Positions 1 to 11,299 of a stretch of DNA of 64,000 nucleotides are shown piece after piece. The DNA comes from Amaurobius ferox (Eukaryota; Arthropoda; Arachnida; Araneae; Amaurobiidae), in NCBI GenBank assembly GCA_951213105.1, contig OX578134.1, positions 137,507,793 through 137,571,792 on the forward strand, given 5' to 3'. Every line of letters starts with the position of its first letter. Position 1 is the stretch's first letter. The position numbers and the translations under genes are program-made. The notes beneath the pieces were generated by a model, which ran no database searches, had not been told where the DNA came from, and worked only from the letters and a program-made list of their open reading frames with translations.

Positions 1-40
1 AACGCCTCTTATTGATGAATTTTGATATTGGATTGTTAGA

Positions 41-195
41 AGCATATAAATATGCCATTTCAACATTTCTCTCATTGAGACATTTTAAATTAAAGCAAAC
101 ATTGATAGATGTTTGTCGGAAGCATATAAATATGCCATTTCAACATTTCTCCAATTGTGGCATTTTAAAATAAAGCAAACATTGATAGATGTTTG
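41..195. repeat. 80-bp tandem duplication
   Basis: Two adjacent copies, 41-120 and 121-195, both start AGCATATAAATATGCC and end near GATAGATGTTTG, with only a few differences. I see no coding content. The following 196-612 is plain AT-rich sequence with nothing recognisable. Confidence 0.9.
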
Positions 196-612
196 GCAAT
201 GTCGTCTTTTAGTTTGCCTTTAAACATCGTGGATAAAAAAAGTATTCTTCTTTTAGAGTACGCCATCTTTAAGATCTAATGTACTGTTATAAAAGGCGTT
301 GATAAAATGTATGACAGTGTATGTACAATATATTTCGAATAAACTTGACAAGCTATTTTAAAAAAGTAGCGTTTAGGAGAGGGAACATACATTAAAATAG
401 AACTTTATTAACTTAACTTAGATTCACACTTTTTTAATATAATAGTACTATTAAGATGTTTTCATAGCTGCGTTGTCATAGGAAATTATATCGAATATAA
501 TAAAAAAATATTAGATTCGATTCATTGATAACAGCCGAGAGCGAAAAACTTTCGAATTTTATTTAGGATGTATAATTGAGCGAAAAACATTCTTATGTTG
601 AATGTTAGTTAC

Positions 613-730
613 CTCTTGTTTTGTTCGTGAGAATTTCACTGCTGAACTCGTCCGCAACGGCTTGTCGCACCACGTTCTCCACATGCGTGTCATCTCTTTT
701 GCCTTCCTGACACACTCCGACTCCCAAAAG
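613..730 (-). CDS. Exon of a putative secreted or membrane protein (gene Y, exon after the signal-peptide exon)
   Basis: On the minus strand a 118-nt block runs from an acceptor (CTTTTTGTAG, ending at 731) to a donor (GAG|GTAACTAAC). One frame is open throughout: it starts LLGVGVCQEGKRDD, contains HVENVVRQAVADEF and ends NKTR, with one base left over. It is joined in phase to the start exon at 15551-15506, so that the hydrophobic stretch of that exon runs on through LLGVGV to a likely signal cleavage region near CQEG. The GC content is higher than the flanks. A second frame (FWESECVRK...) is also open across the block and cannot be excluded. The next exon would lie left of the window. I do not recognise the family. 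Seen: splice signals and frame. Inferred: the join and secretion. Confidence 0.42.
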
Positions 731-997
731 CTACAAAAAGACAGATATGACAATTTAATACACAGTCTAATTCTTATTAAAACTCCGATATTACAAAAAA
801 TAGCGAACTTGACAGCAATAAGAATAATAAACGAAATGTCACAATCTTATTAGTCAGGATAATATTTGTTACCATCCGCCTGTGCAGCATTCTAAGTTCC
901 TCTCTCCTCTTTATCAGATAGGGTTACGACACCGGAGCCTCAGTACTCATAAAAAGACTAGTTATGTAAAGATAGTTATTTAAATTTTATAATTGGC

Positions 998-1017
998 CTA
1001 TGACTACGTAGTCATAG
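998..1017. repeat. Perfect 20-bp palindrome
   Basis: CTATGACTAC is followed directly by its exact reverse complement, without a spacer. It could be a protein-binding dyad or a cruciform seed. It lies only 9 bp from a larger hairpin at 1026-1069. Confidence 0.85.
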
Positions 1018-1025
1018 ATTAACGC

Positions 1026-1069
1026 TACTACGGGTCCTGAGCCTGCGACTACGGGCAGGACCCGTAGTA
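1026..1069. repeat. GC-rich hairpin with 14-bp perfect arms
   Basis: TACTACGGGTCCTG (1026-1039) is the exact complement of 1056-1069, with a 16-nt loop. A competing inner stem (CTACGGG at 1049-1055 with CCCGTAG at 1061-1067) shares the right arm, so two folds exclude each other. GC-rich arms stand out against the AT-rich flanks. The function is unknown. Confidence 0.8.
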
Positions 1070-1321
1070 ATGTAAATATGAAACCCGTTAATGTAAATAT
1101 GAAAATATAGGATAGGGTTCGTTAGCGAATTAATTTCTGGGTAAGTTGGTGAATACTCGAACCTGTCTTATACAGCAAAAAAGCAATATATTTCAAGCAT
1201 AGGGCAATTTATATGTATCTAATTATTGCTATTTTTATATTGAAAACCTAAAAATAACGAAATTATTTCTCCAATTTTTCAGTGTACAGAATTTTCTGTA
1301 AACTCTTATCAAAGTTCAGTT

Positions 1322-1395
1322 TTACTTAAGGTTAGTATGATGTATTTTACAAACTTTTCGTGTCATCGGTAATTCAAAGATCAGTTCATTTTCCA
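1322..1395 (-). CDS. Possible short terminal exon, minus strand (weak)
   Basis: A strong acceptor (long T tract, then AATTTACAG ending at 1396) is followed by 23 open codons, beginning ENELIFELPM, to a TAA at 1322. On the opposite strand 1283-1330 also looks like a 48-nt exon (TTTTTCAG|TGTACA ... CTTAAG|GTTAGT). The two readings overlap and at most one can be right. An open frame of this length is expected by chance in such DNA, so only the splice signals speak for it. Confidence 0.17.
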
Positions 1396-1828
1396 CTGTA
1401 AATTAGAAAAAAAAAAGTGACATGCCTTCCTATAGATAATGATCGAAATAAAATAATTAATTAATAAAATAATTAATAAATAATCAGTTTTTTTCAATGT
1501 GTGTTTCACAGTCGGAAATTAATATAATTTAGCAATACGAATCGACACATATAGCGTTTTAGTTTTGTTATCAGTAAATTTAGCGTATAATATGAACAAT
1601 AATAAACATACATTTTAAAAATATCAGCAATATTTATCATTAAGCAAGCGTTCCAAGGAAAAAAAATCAATTACTTCTTAGAGCTATTTTATATGAAATA
1701 AATAAGTTTTTATGAAGTTTTAGTAAACCACCTTAACGCACAGACTACAAGAATAGTTGACAAATGAGAAGAAAGTGTATTTTGTGACAAAGAAAAGATT
1801 GCGACAAAGAAAAATAGATAGCAATTTG
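1396..1828. other. AT-rich, no gene seen
   Basis: This stretch is AT-rich with poly-A runs. The overlapping open frames at 1710-2000 on the minus strand fall partly in the repeat that follows and have no protein-like composition. Confidence 0.6.
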
Positions 1829-2777
1829 AAAAAATCTGATGTGGGCAACACATGACTTTCCTTATATAATGTAATGAATTTACCACTTTTACAGTAAAAA
1901 AATAGGTTTTTCTTATAGTAGATACTAATATTCTTTCCAAGATATTGAATTTTCGACAATTAGTTGACATTTTCATTGATTTAGCATCATTTTTATCCAT
2001 TTGGCGAGATTTTCATTAATTTGGCAACATTTCAAAAAGTCGCCAAGTTGGCGATATTCCGCCAAATTCGTCGCCAAAATCTCGCCAAGCGTTATGCATT
2101 AAGAAAAAAAGTTATTCTTACAGCAGATAAATGACTATTGGCGTTCAAATACAAAAGTATTATTCAAAGTATATTTTTTCATGAATGGAACGAGCTAGAT
2201 CCACGAGAATGATGTCACTCAATTTATCGCATGGTATTACATATGAAAAGTGAACATGTTTCTCAATAGGAATTTTTTTTTTATGTGACTTTTTCATAAT
2301 TTTTTTGAAAAATGTACAATATCTCGAGAACGGTTCATGTTAGCGTTCTAAAATTTATGCCAATCGTTTTCTAATGAAAAATTACATAAGAAATGTTTAT
2401 TTGCGTAACTTTATTAGCGGTTTTGATTTTTTGACGATTTTTTCAAAATTTCATTCGAAAATTTAGGGGGGTTCTGAACATTCGATTGCGTATGAAAACT
2501 ATAGGCTTCCAGTGTTTACGGATTGTGATTTTTGTACCAAATTTGGTTCGAATCGGTCCATTCGTTCGTCAGTTATCGTCTCCACAGACTCACTGACACA
2601 CACACACACATACACACATACTTTCACACACACACACACACACACACAGACATCACTTCAAAAATGTTTGATTCGTGATCAGGGATGCTTGAAACGTGCT
2701 CTCCCGTCGAAAACTCGAATTCGAATTTTCGACCCCGTCACAATACTTTCCTTATACATTATGTATATAAGGAAAGT
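1829..2777 (-). mobile_element. Complete non-autonomous element of the AGGAAAGT group (family C)
   Basis: Read on the minus strand, it opens at 2777 with an imperfect palindrome (ACTTTCCTTATATACA and its complement), followed by TATTGTGACGGGG. A TGTG microsatellite (about 2597-2650) follows, then a body. It closes with ATAAGGAAAGTCATGTG and TGCCCACATCAGATTTTT at about 1829. This is the plan of family A at 25867-29900, and the closing motif is nearly identical, so the two are related families. There are no coding remnants. The length (949 bp) is close to the longest family A copy. Helentron-associated (HINE) identity is inferred from architecture only. Confidence 0.7.
2001..2088. repeat. Inverted repeat, 13-bp perfect arms
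   Basis: TTGGCGAGATTTT (2001-2013) and its exact complement (2076-2088) flank a stretch with several more TTGGC/GCCAA motifs, so the whole segment can fold. It lies in the 3-prime part of the element at 1829-2777. Confidence 0.75.
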
Positions 2778-4471
2778 AAAAATATATGTGTTGAATTGAC
2801 ACCGAATAACTGCATATTTGAATTTATATTTATTTTTCTGTTATGAAATATGTAAAAACATTCAATTATAAATTTTGATTTTTCATAAATTTAAATTAAT
2901 AATTAATTAATAATTGAATAATTTTATAAATGTAAAATTTTATCATGAAAAAATAAATGAAAAAATCCTTGCGTTTAATGAACTCCTGCACAATTATGAT
3001 CAAATGGAACTTTATACCTTTTAAAATTTGAAAGCTTTTGTGCCAACCAGCTCAGAGGTGTCCGTTAACTAACAAAGTGAGAGGGGTTGGTTGGCTCATG
3101 ACTAATTCCGACGGAAAAACTTTCTACTACTGTCTTAACCAAAGTTTACCTTAAATTAAAAATACTATACTATTTAGAAAACTTATTTTTATGACTATGT
3201 GAGATTTATATGGCATTTTATGACTATGTGTCATTTTTTTTAATGTCTTAAAAAAGAATCATTATCGATAAGTTATAGAATTTATTGCGTAAAATCTATA
3301 TTCTAAAAATTGTATCAAATACCCCTTTCCCCCCTCTTTCAAGAAAAATAAACAGCTGAATTTATTCAATTCATCAATGTTGCTAAATGTTGTTGACTGA
3401 GAAAAATAAATTTTTAAAGAATTTTCATAATTTTTTTTAAAATAATAAATTGTAAACGAAAGTTTATAGAAGATATATTTTCCATTCTGATACTGATTAT
3501 GATATAGTGGAGATACGCAGTATATGAAACATGAATGTATGAGAAAAGATTTAGAATTCTAGTTATTTTTATATTTATAAAATTTTTTTTAATTGTTAAA
3601 TATTTTAATAGAATTTTCTGCATCATTTATAATACTACGGAAATACACTTATTTCAAACCACGAGCAGCGCCAGGTATATCTGCTAATACATCATAAAAA
3701 TAAATTATTCTAGTTTCTATCTTTATACATTGCAACTGAATTTTTACTACATTCCTCAAAGCGCAAAAAATCGCTAGAAGGAATAAAAATCCATAATAGT
3801 ATTTCTCCTTTAATAGACTTGCTTTGTTACGGTGTAACTTTATTTACCCAAGATAGATGGATAGAGAGAGGAAAACCGCATTAACCGCATTAATACCACA
3901 AGCAACAAGGGCGTTTCACTTATACCATAATGATCATTGTGATTTTAAAAGATTTACTTCCTAGTTTCTTTTATCAATAACTTTTAAGGATTAGAAACCA
4001 ACAATTTTGGCTAAAGTAAATATAACGAAATAACACACGTTTTTATAATTTTCTGTCGCTGGTCTGTGGGAGGTTAATCGCCAAAGAGATGATATATAAT
4101 TATGATACCTCAGCGTAAAGAATTCCCATTGACAAAAATAAAATGGCAGTATTTTCTGTAGCTATTGTTACACTGTTCAAGAAATGTTCCTTTTTCAGAA
4201 AAGGTCGAGAAAAAAGCTTTGCTCAAACTCACGAAATACATATTTGATTCTTATTGCTATGTTTAAGGTATTCAACGATGGAATTTGCAGTCTCTCTATA
4301 TATATATAATGGAAAGTCTGTTTATTTACTGTCTGTCCGTAAACAAATACACAATTTTTGACGGATTTTGTTTTTCAAATTTGAAATGATTATTTTCTAC
4401 TTTACAGCGGGTAACTACGTTCTTGTTCCGAATTTCTTGGACCAGAGGCTGTAGAGATATTAATACCAAGA
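2778..4471. other. AT-rich intergenic or intronic sequence
   Basis: I see no gene, splice pair or dispersed repeat that I can support. At 3043-3097 a GCCAACCA/TGGTTGGC pair could form a small stem. Near 4300-4370 a hairpin-like ATATATAATGGAAAGT followed by TCTGTCCG resembles a worn 5-prime end of the AGGGAAAGT elements. Confidence 0.5.
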
Positions 4472-5446
4472 AAGATCAATCATGCATAAGGCATTGATTA
4501 TAAAACAATTTCCAACTGAAATGCAATTTTACTTAAACACCTCTAAAATGCGATACATTCAGCGCTGATATATTTTAAATTATCACAGTACTACAGTAAT
4601 TATTTATATTTGAAAACTTAAAACTTTATCGAAAAAAATGAATTTTATTCAAATGAAGTCATCGAAATATAAATCGTCTGGCTCTCTAAAAGCAATAAAT
4701 ATTTCATTCATATGACTTTTATTCCAGACTCCAGAGTTGAATAATTTTGCTTGAAAAAATTCAGCAATTCTTATACAGTTCATCTTACAATCACTTGTTT
4801 ACATTCTGCATCTATTAAAATTGGGCTTCGTTGTAGAAATAATCAAAGTTTGATGATCATTTAAACTCAAACGTATTGTAAGAGTGTTGGCATAGAATAT
4901 AGATGCACAGAAAATATGCAAAAATAAAGAGGTTTTAGGTACAGATGCAACACTAAATATAAATTTAAAAGAAATTTAAAAATCACAATTTCTACACTGG
5001 GAAAAAAAGATGGATGCCATATTTTATTTTGAATTGGTTCACGTGATCTCTTCATGTTACATGGGTGTAATTATTATTTTAATTTTAATTTAAAAAACTA
5101 CAGAACATATTTTGCTGAATTTTTTTTTATATATTTAATGGGATAATTTGAATATTTCCTAAAATTTTCGAAGCAATTTGTGAATTTTAACTTTGCTTAA
5201 AAAATGTTTGAAAAATTAGGTCCCATAGGGTTCAATGTATTTCATTTCTTCAACCCGGGTTCAATCCAAAACTAATTAGGTGATATTATTAATTTACATT
5301 CCCATATGTACCACAGACCGTCTCAATAACATACTAAAATTTCATTTTGATAAAGTCATTTTTACGGCAGTTATCGTGCGAACAGACAGATAGACAGAAT
5401 GAACAAAGTCATAAACACTTTTCAACTTATGTTGTAAAATGTTAAA
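4472..5446. mobile_element. Family B dispersed element, copy B1
   Basis: About 975 bp. The left end carries AGATCAATCATGCATAAGGC and AATTTCCAAC. The right end carries a TATCGTGCGAACAGACAGA microsatellite and a terminal hairpin (AACACTTTTCAAC, TTAT, GTTGTAAAATGTT). Copies at 15.8, 20.9, 23.9 and 37 kb share both ends and the internal GGTTCAATCCAAAACTAATT block. The hairpin arm is repeated in inverse at the other end, the same plan as family A. There is no coding capacity. Confidence 0.85.
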
Positions 5447-6524
5447 AAAGCAAGATTCAACCTTCCATGGACATTATTTTATGCAGATGATTATTTTTCG
5501 AAAATTTATTTGAAGAAAATAATATCATCTTGCTTTGTAACGGAATTAATTGAAATGTGTTTATATGGCAGACGATTTCCATTCAATCGATCCAATTCAA
5601 ATTTTAAAGAAATTAAATTTTATAAATAAACGAGTATTATAATTTTATTGGATTATTTTAGTTATGGATCATTAAGAGATTTAATGGAGTAGAGAGTTAA
5701 AGGATAAAGGGAGTTATTGATATTTTAAATTTATCTGTTAAAAAGTTATCTGTTTTTATTTAGGCAAATATTTTTCAAATTCGTATGTATCTTTTATTGT
5801 GTTGAACTGACTGTTGCAGCATCAGTTTCATTTTAGAGTATGTTGGCTAAACTTCCATTTTTGTTTGTAAATTAGTTTACAAACTGGACCAGGATGTGTT
5901 ATTCTTCAAATCTGCTTGTGCATATAATTTTTAATAACGCGAATAGAGATTCTTATACATCTTTTCCTAAGAAATTAAGTTGAATATTTTAAGAGAATTT
6001 GAGTAACATTAACATACTAATACTAAATTTTGCACATTGTAGATCACGAGAAAAGCCTGGATATGTTAATGCTTTTAAACATAAAATATGTTAGATGCGC
6101 ATTTGATATTTGAGAAAACAGTAACTGAAATTAGAGATTTATTATAATTCGATCTCACTAAAAATCCTTATTATAGTGATTAATAAATATAAGCATGCCA
6201 TATTTCGTGGAAATCATTTGATTCTTTCTAGACATTTTGCGCTACCTGTGGAGGAAGTAACATTTATAATATATCGACAACGGCTCGTGATAATTTACAA
6301 ACGATGGTATCCATTGATTTTTAATTAAACATATTTAAATAGTATTAAAAATTTGATAATATAGAATATATTAAAAAAAAATTGATGATTATTTTAATTT
6401 TAAACAGCAGAGCTCCAAACCAATCCAACTCAAAACAATCCGAGATCTGAGAGCATTGACCAAAGGAGTTTTCTTGTTAAATTCTTTATAGAACAAGAAA
6501 AATTGATGCTTTCGGTAGGACAGG
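5447..6524. other. AT-rich, no gene seen
   Basis: Nothing recognisable on either strand. There are only short chance frames. Confidence 0.55.
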
Positions 6525-7135
6525 TTGGGTTTCACATCCTATTTTTTATCCTATAAGACAGATGGCTTTCTTTATCCTACAGGACAACAGGATTTTTTTA
6601 TCCTACAAGATAGCCGGATTTTTTTTATTCAAGATAGCTGGAGTTTTTTATTCTACAAGATAGCCGGATTTTTGATTATAGACAGCCGTATTTCTAGAAT
6701 AAAAATATTTCTAGAATTTTTTAGGATTTCTAGAATAATTTCTAGAATAATCTCAAGATAGCCGGATTTTTTTATTCTGCAAGATAGTCGGATTTTATAT
6801 TCTACAAGATAGCCGGATTTCCTTATCCTGCAGGACAACTGGATTTCCTTATCCTGCAGGACAAATAGATTTCTTCAACCTATAGGACAGTTGGATATTT
6901 TTAATTTTGCAGGACAGAAGAATTTCTTCATCCTACGGGGTAGTTGGATTTATTTTTCTTACATGACAGCTGGATTTTTTTATTTTACAAGACAGTTGGA
7001 TATCCTTATCCTACAAGACAACTGGATTTTTTATTCTACAAGACAGCTGGATTTCCTTATCTAATAGATCTACAGAATATATCGATATATCCCATAGGAC
7101 AGTTGGATTTATTTATCCTATAGAATAGCTTTGTT
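6525..7135. repeat. Degenerate tandem array (GGATTTTTTTATCCTACAAG type)
   Basis: About 18-20 units of uneven length (roughly 25-40 bp) are built from GGATTT, TTATCCTA and CAAGATAGC or CAGGACAGC modules. A sub-block at 6690-6755 is rich in TTTCTAGAATA and can self-pair. Open frames on both strands are by-products of the repeat and should not be read as genes. Confidence 0.85.
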
Positions 7136-7686
7136 AATATTTTTTACAGTGCAGAACCATGCGCGAGGTACCTAATTGTTCAATTTTTTCATGGACATTT
7201 TATTTTGCTCTAAAATTAAAATACTTAGTAAAAACATAAAAATTGATTAAAGTGCTGAATTTAAATGGTAAGAAGCTGTTAAATAAAGCTTATGTTGTTT
7301 CTAATGAAGTATTTTAATATCACAATATTTTAGACAGCAATTTGACCGATTATTTATATTTTGTTAAAGCAAAGCGAGTTCTGAACTTCTCCAACGCCAA
7401 CTTAAATCTGATTGTGTTGAAAAGGCTTCGTTGACATAATAAAATCCAATTGATTCTAGTAAAATTTTATACATTGCTTGAACTAATCCTGCTTTAGGTC
7501 AAAATTTAAATCTTAAATTTCGATTTATGCATGGAGATATCTGAGGTCAAAGGTAAGATAATCTCTATGGAAGAAAATTAATTTTAAATTAACTGCAGTG
7601 TGGCTCCACTCGACTTTCTCATACCAGAATCCAATTTGAAGTAGCTTGCGATTTTTTTTTATTGCAAATTTTGCAAGGAAAATTTT
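7136..7686. other. AT-rich, no gene seen
   Basis: No supported feature. The sequence is slightly less AT-rich at 7375-7450, but there is no splice-bounded frame. Confidence 0.5.
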
Positions 7687-7689
7687 GAA

Positions 7690-8235
7690 AAATCTGTATA
7701 GTTGACCTAAATGATCACAATCATAGCATATTGCCCTTCATTTTAAAGTGCTTTAAAAATATTTTGATTGATATCAAGTTTGACAATGTACCTCCTCGAG
7801 GATTTCGAGGGGGCTAATAATGTCACGAACACAAAAACTGTATTGCGGCTATTTTTCACTACAATTATTGAAATTGTTAAGTTGCGTGATCATTGAAACA
7901 TAAATAACCCCTTTTATGCATAATTATGCCAGTGTTTTTTCCTATGCTGCCATGTCAAGGAAATATAAAATTTTGAAGTTTTCGCTCGAATTAAACCCCC
8001 CCTCTAAATTCGTTAACAAAGCCGGATAAAAGTTTCATAAAAATCCCTTAATATTTATGGCAGCTATCGTGTAAATAAAATAGACAACATGCAGACAGAA
8101 GGACATCACTCTAAAAACAGCCAAAACGTGTCCAGAAGGTTCTAAAGCATATATTGGCACCAAAATCTCGAAATCGAAAATTTTCGCGAAACCAATACTT
8201 TCTCTATACTATATATTTTATAGTATGAGAAATTA
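7690..8235 (-). mobile_element. Diverged element with terminal palindrome (family D)
   Basis: On the minus strand it starts with a palindrome at 8235-8197 (ACTTTCTCATACTATA paired with its complement), then TATTGGTTTCGCG, a decayed TCTGTCTG stretch near 8095 and TACACGATAGCTGCC. These parts match, in order, the 5-prime half of families A and C. The 3-prime end is not clear; an AAAATCTG at 7688 may be its remnant. Confidence 0.55.
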
Positions 8236-8644
8236 AAAATTTGCGCGCGAAATATAATATACTATTTGTTTCGTATAACTTGCACAAGTTACTAAGATAT
8301 TTTATATATTGATTATTTAATATGTAATAATTTGGATTTAATATTGAGTTTTTTACTACTTTCATGAAATAAACGTCTCAGTTATTAAACATACAATTAT
8401 ATACATATGTATGAGAAAGTACAATTATATATATAGAGTACGAATACGATTATATATATAGTATGAGAAAGTAAAAATTTACGAGCGAAATATAATTTTC
8501 AATTCGTTTCGTATAACTTGCACAAGTTACTAAGATATTTTATATATTGATTATTTAATATTTAATTAGGGTTTAATATTTTGAGTTTTTTACTACTTTC
8601 ATGAAATAAACGCCTCAGTTGTTAAACATACAATTATATATATA
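8219..8644. repeat. Direct repeat of about 190 bp, two copies
   Basis: Copies at 8219-8407 and 8457-8644 both run from TATAGTATGAGAAA through TTTCGTATAACTTGCACAAG to GTTAAACATACAATTATA, with about 10 percent differences. The spacer also carries TATGAGAAAGTA, the arm of the neighbouring palindrome. The duplication therefore starts at the end of the element at 7690-8235. Confidence 0.85.
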
Positions 8645-9060
8645 TACCCGGCTTCGCTTCAATTTCGGATCGCGAGAGACAGCCTAATTTATATTTTATT
8701 TTAGACATAAATAGTCCCTGCACGCACACGCTCGAATACATTTTGCGACAGCTTGGACAACTATTATAAGCGATATCCTTAATGCTAAATAGATAGTCAG
8801 GAATGCATTCAAGACCATTGGCCTGACAGATTCTAAGCGTTTTCGACTTTCTGCCGCGTTAAAAAAAATTACAGTCCATCAATCAGGGCGTTGAGGTACG
8901 TCTCAAGAGCTCGGAAATTTGCAGATCGGCCAATGTCCTGAACACCTCCATAATTAAACACGCCTAAACTTTTCTCTGTGACTTGAATATTCCCAACGTC
9001 TCAACTATAAACACTCAGTGGGAGGAGAGTGTTAAAAGATCGGAAAGAAGTAAACGTTCG
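8645..9060. other. GC-richer island with a short open frame on the minus strand
   Basis: The block contrasts with its AT-rich flanks. On the minus strand, 42 codons from about 9011 to a TAA near 8880 read protein-like, including VTEKSLGVFNYGGVQDIG and a C-terminus LNALIDGL. No good acceptor precedes it in the right place, and at this GC content such a frame can occur by chance. It could be a terminal exon of the minus-strand gene starting at 15551, or an old repeat. The block starts with ACCCGGCTTCGCTTC, a sequence typical of repeat ends. Confidence 0.3.
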
Positions 9061-9364
9061 CGGAGTTTTTTTTTTTTTTTTCTTTTTTTTCTTTCTGTGA
9101 AGTTTATTTAGTCTCTTCTGTTTTCCGTGTTTTTCTTTTGTTTTGCAATTAACTAGACAAAGAATGTGGTATGCGGATACAAAAAAAGAGAGGAATGGTG
9201 ATGAGGGAAAAGCAAAATATAAACTCGGATACAGACGATAAATTGCGATAAACTGAAATAAAGTTTGGAAAGAAATCTAGAAAAATAAAGTAGAACTGTA
9301 CGGTGTTTAGTTTTCGTAATATTTATTATGTAATTAAAATATTTGTGGTATGAGGTTTCCAAGG

Positions 9365-9461
9365 GTTGCCAACAACCATTTTATGGCTAGATTTAGACGT
9401 TTTGGGGGATGTTTAGTACCAAGAAATGGCTAAATCTTGCCCTAAAATGGTTGTTTGCAAC
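9365..9461. mobile_element. Small foldback (MITE-like)
   Basis: Two 32-bp arms (9365-9396 and 9430-9461) are inverse copies with four mismatches, separated by 33 bp. The left arm starts GTTGCCAACAACC. A related single arm, CCATTTTATGGCTAG, recurs at about 60605. Confidence 0.75.
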
Positions 9462-9469
9462 GCTGCTAT

Positions 9470-10228
9470 ATATAAAAGTTGGAAATCTAGTCTCTTTTAA
9501 ATTTCGATTCTATCCAAAAGGTTCAACAAAGTGTGAGCAACACTGGGACCTACTTGACTTCTTATGATTGTATATTCCATGTATTGTTTAGATCCGCTTT
9601 TATCATAATAAAAAACATTTTATGAGCTTTCGATTAAAAGTGACTATCTGAGTTTTAAATTCTCTGATATTTAAAATTCTTTTTTTTTAATTCTTTAACC
9701 ATGCTTAAGTAGGGCGAAATAAATTTACCCGGTAGTACCTTTTGATGAAAAATTCGCTCAGACAACGATCATTGAAAACTTTGACTTATTTCTTTATACC
9801 CAAACTGCAAATATGAATAGTTTACTTCCTATGAAAGGAAATATGGGGGACATGAACAAATCTATTTAAAACAGAAAAACTGTTAGTTTAAATTTCCTAT
9901 CATGTAATTTTGAATAATTTATTTGTTGCGGGTCCATTTCAATTCAAAAAAAAAAAGAAAAAAAAAGTAAACAATCCTAATAACAATTATTAGAATATCT
10001 CATCAAAATATACTGGATATTTTTTTTTTATCTTAATTAAGCATGGTAAACATTTTACTAATTGGAATTATTTTGATTGGGGCCTTATAAAAATTAAATT
10101 TTATATTTTTATGAAATTATCAGTTCTGGGAGCTACAACTATCATAGCTAAATTCTCCTCTGTTTTGCTGATTATTTTTCATATTTCACTTTTTCTACTA
10201 CCAACCGTTGGTTTAATATTCTTTTCAG
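9470..10228. other. AT-rich, no gene seen
   Basis: Nothing supported. Homopolymer runs occur near 9945-9970 and 10020. Confidence 0.5.
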
Positions 10229-10287
10229 ATACTCTTATTGAAACCCCTATATAATATACTGGGCTCAAAATTCCTATCCGTGTGTAG
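10229..10287 (+). CDS. Candidate 59-nt exon (weak)
   Basis: A good acceptor (TATTCTTTTCAG) and donor (TGTAG|GTAAGATT) bound 59 nt with exactly one open frame, ILLLKPLYNILGSKFLSVC. No partner exon with matching phase was found. A second acceptor, CACTGTGCAG at about 10490, opens a frame ending SSSANS at 10592, but the phases do not fit a direct join. A frame of 19 codons is not significant by itself. Confidence 0.2.
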
Positions 10288-10689
10288 GTAAGATTCCCAT
10301 CGGGGACTTTTATTCAAAATCAAATTCTATAAATTTCTACTGCAACTCCTATTTGGAGTTTTTTTCTTATTTTAATTCTTCCTCCTTTTCCTGTGAAAGG
10401 GAACATAATCACAGAGAACTTTCACTAATATATTGGATATTGATTCCGATTAAAGCCCATAATCTTACAAATTTCATCACTGTGCAGTATACATCTTGGC
10501 ATTTAATTTTTGTGAATTCATGGGACAAGGTGTTGAAACAGCATTTTAGAATCCTACAGAATCGGAGAAAATCGAGTTCTGCCAACTCCTAGAGAAATCC
10601 ATTAAGCTTTTTTCTTCCCACTTTTACCGGAATATAAGTTGCTAATAAACGCAGTATCTCTCTTCATTAAAAACCTCCATAAATTTTCA

Positions 10690-11115
10690 ACTGCTGGACA
10701 GCAAAATGGGCACTAATGAAGACCTACTATTAAGGTGCTGTGGTGTGGTACACATAGCCTTCAATTCAAGGCCAATTTAATCTGCTGCACAGGATTGTTG
10801 TCTGCATCGGTGTCTAACAAGTAACAGCGGGCTTCGCGCTTCTTAAGGTAAAATTAAAGAACTCGTTCTGACTATCGCAACGCAGAATCGCTAACGAGAC
10901 ATATCGACATCCAAGGTTAATAAGCACGGCGGAGGCCTAATATACGCAAATTTCATGCAGATGAACGAGAAAAGCCACAGGCCATCTCCAGACTGATAAT
11001 TTGAACTAGTCCCATGAGCATTTTTTAAATAAAAATGTAACGCGGTCTTCGTTTTCGTCTTCTTTCCACAGTGGGTGAAATTGTACTGATATATTATTAT
11101 GGTAATCAAAGATGA
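10690..11115. other. GC-richer island, function unknown
   Basis: It is less AT-rich than its surroundings and contains several short frames on both strands. A clear acceptor-like signal (TCTTCTTTCCACAG at about 11060-11072) is followed by only a few open codons. It may be an old repeat or a regulatory or exonic region. Confidence 0.25.
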
Positions 11116-11299
11116 AAAGTATAGCTGCTTGCAGGATGCGATTGCAGTTGGTTCAACCGTGTTTCTGACAACAGAAAATGAGACAATTCTAAGTAATAAG
11201 TGTGCTTGATTTGTGAAAGAGAAATGCTTTCAATCCTTTCAGCTTGCGGAACCCTAAGTAAAATCACGAATCTTTGCGGGGTGTCTTGTGCCCTATTTT

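Noticed and set aside
886..935. Plus-strand exon after CTCTCCTCTTTATCAG
   Set aside because: The acceptor is good, but the donor (GTAAAG) is weak and only 16 codons are open.
6653..6838. Frames rich in Ile/Leu/Arg in the degenerate array
   Set aside because: They are repeat translations without any conserved unit at protein level.
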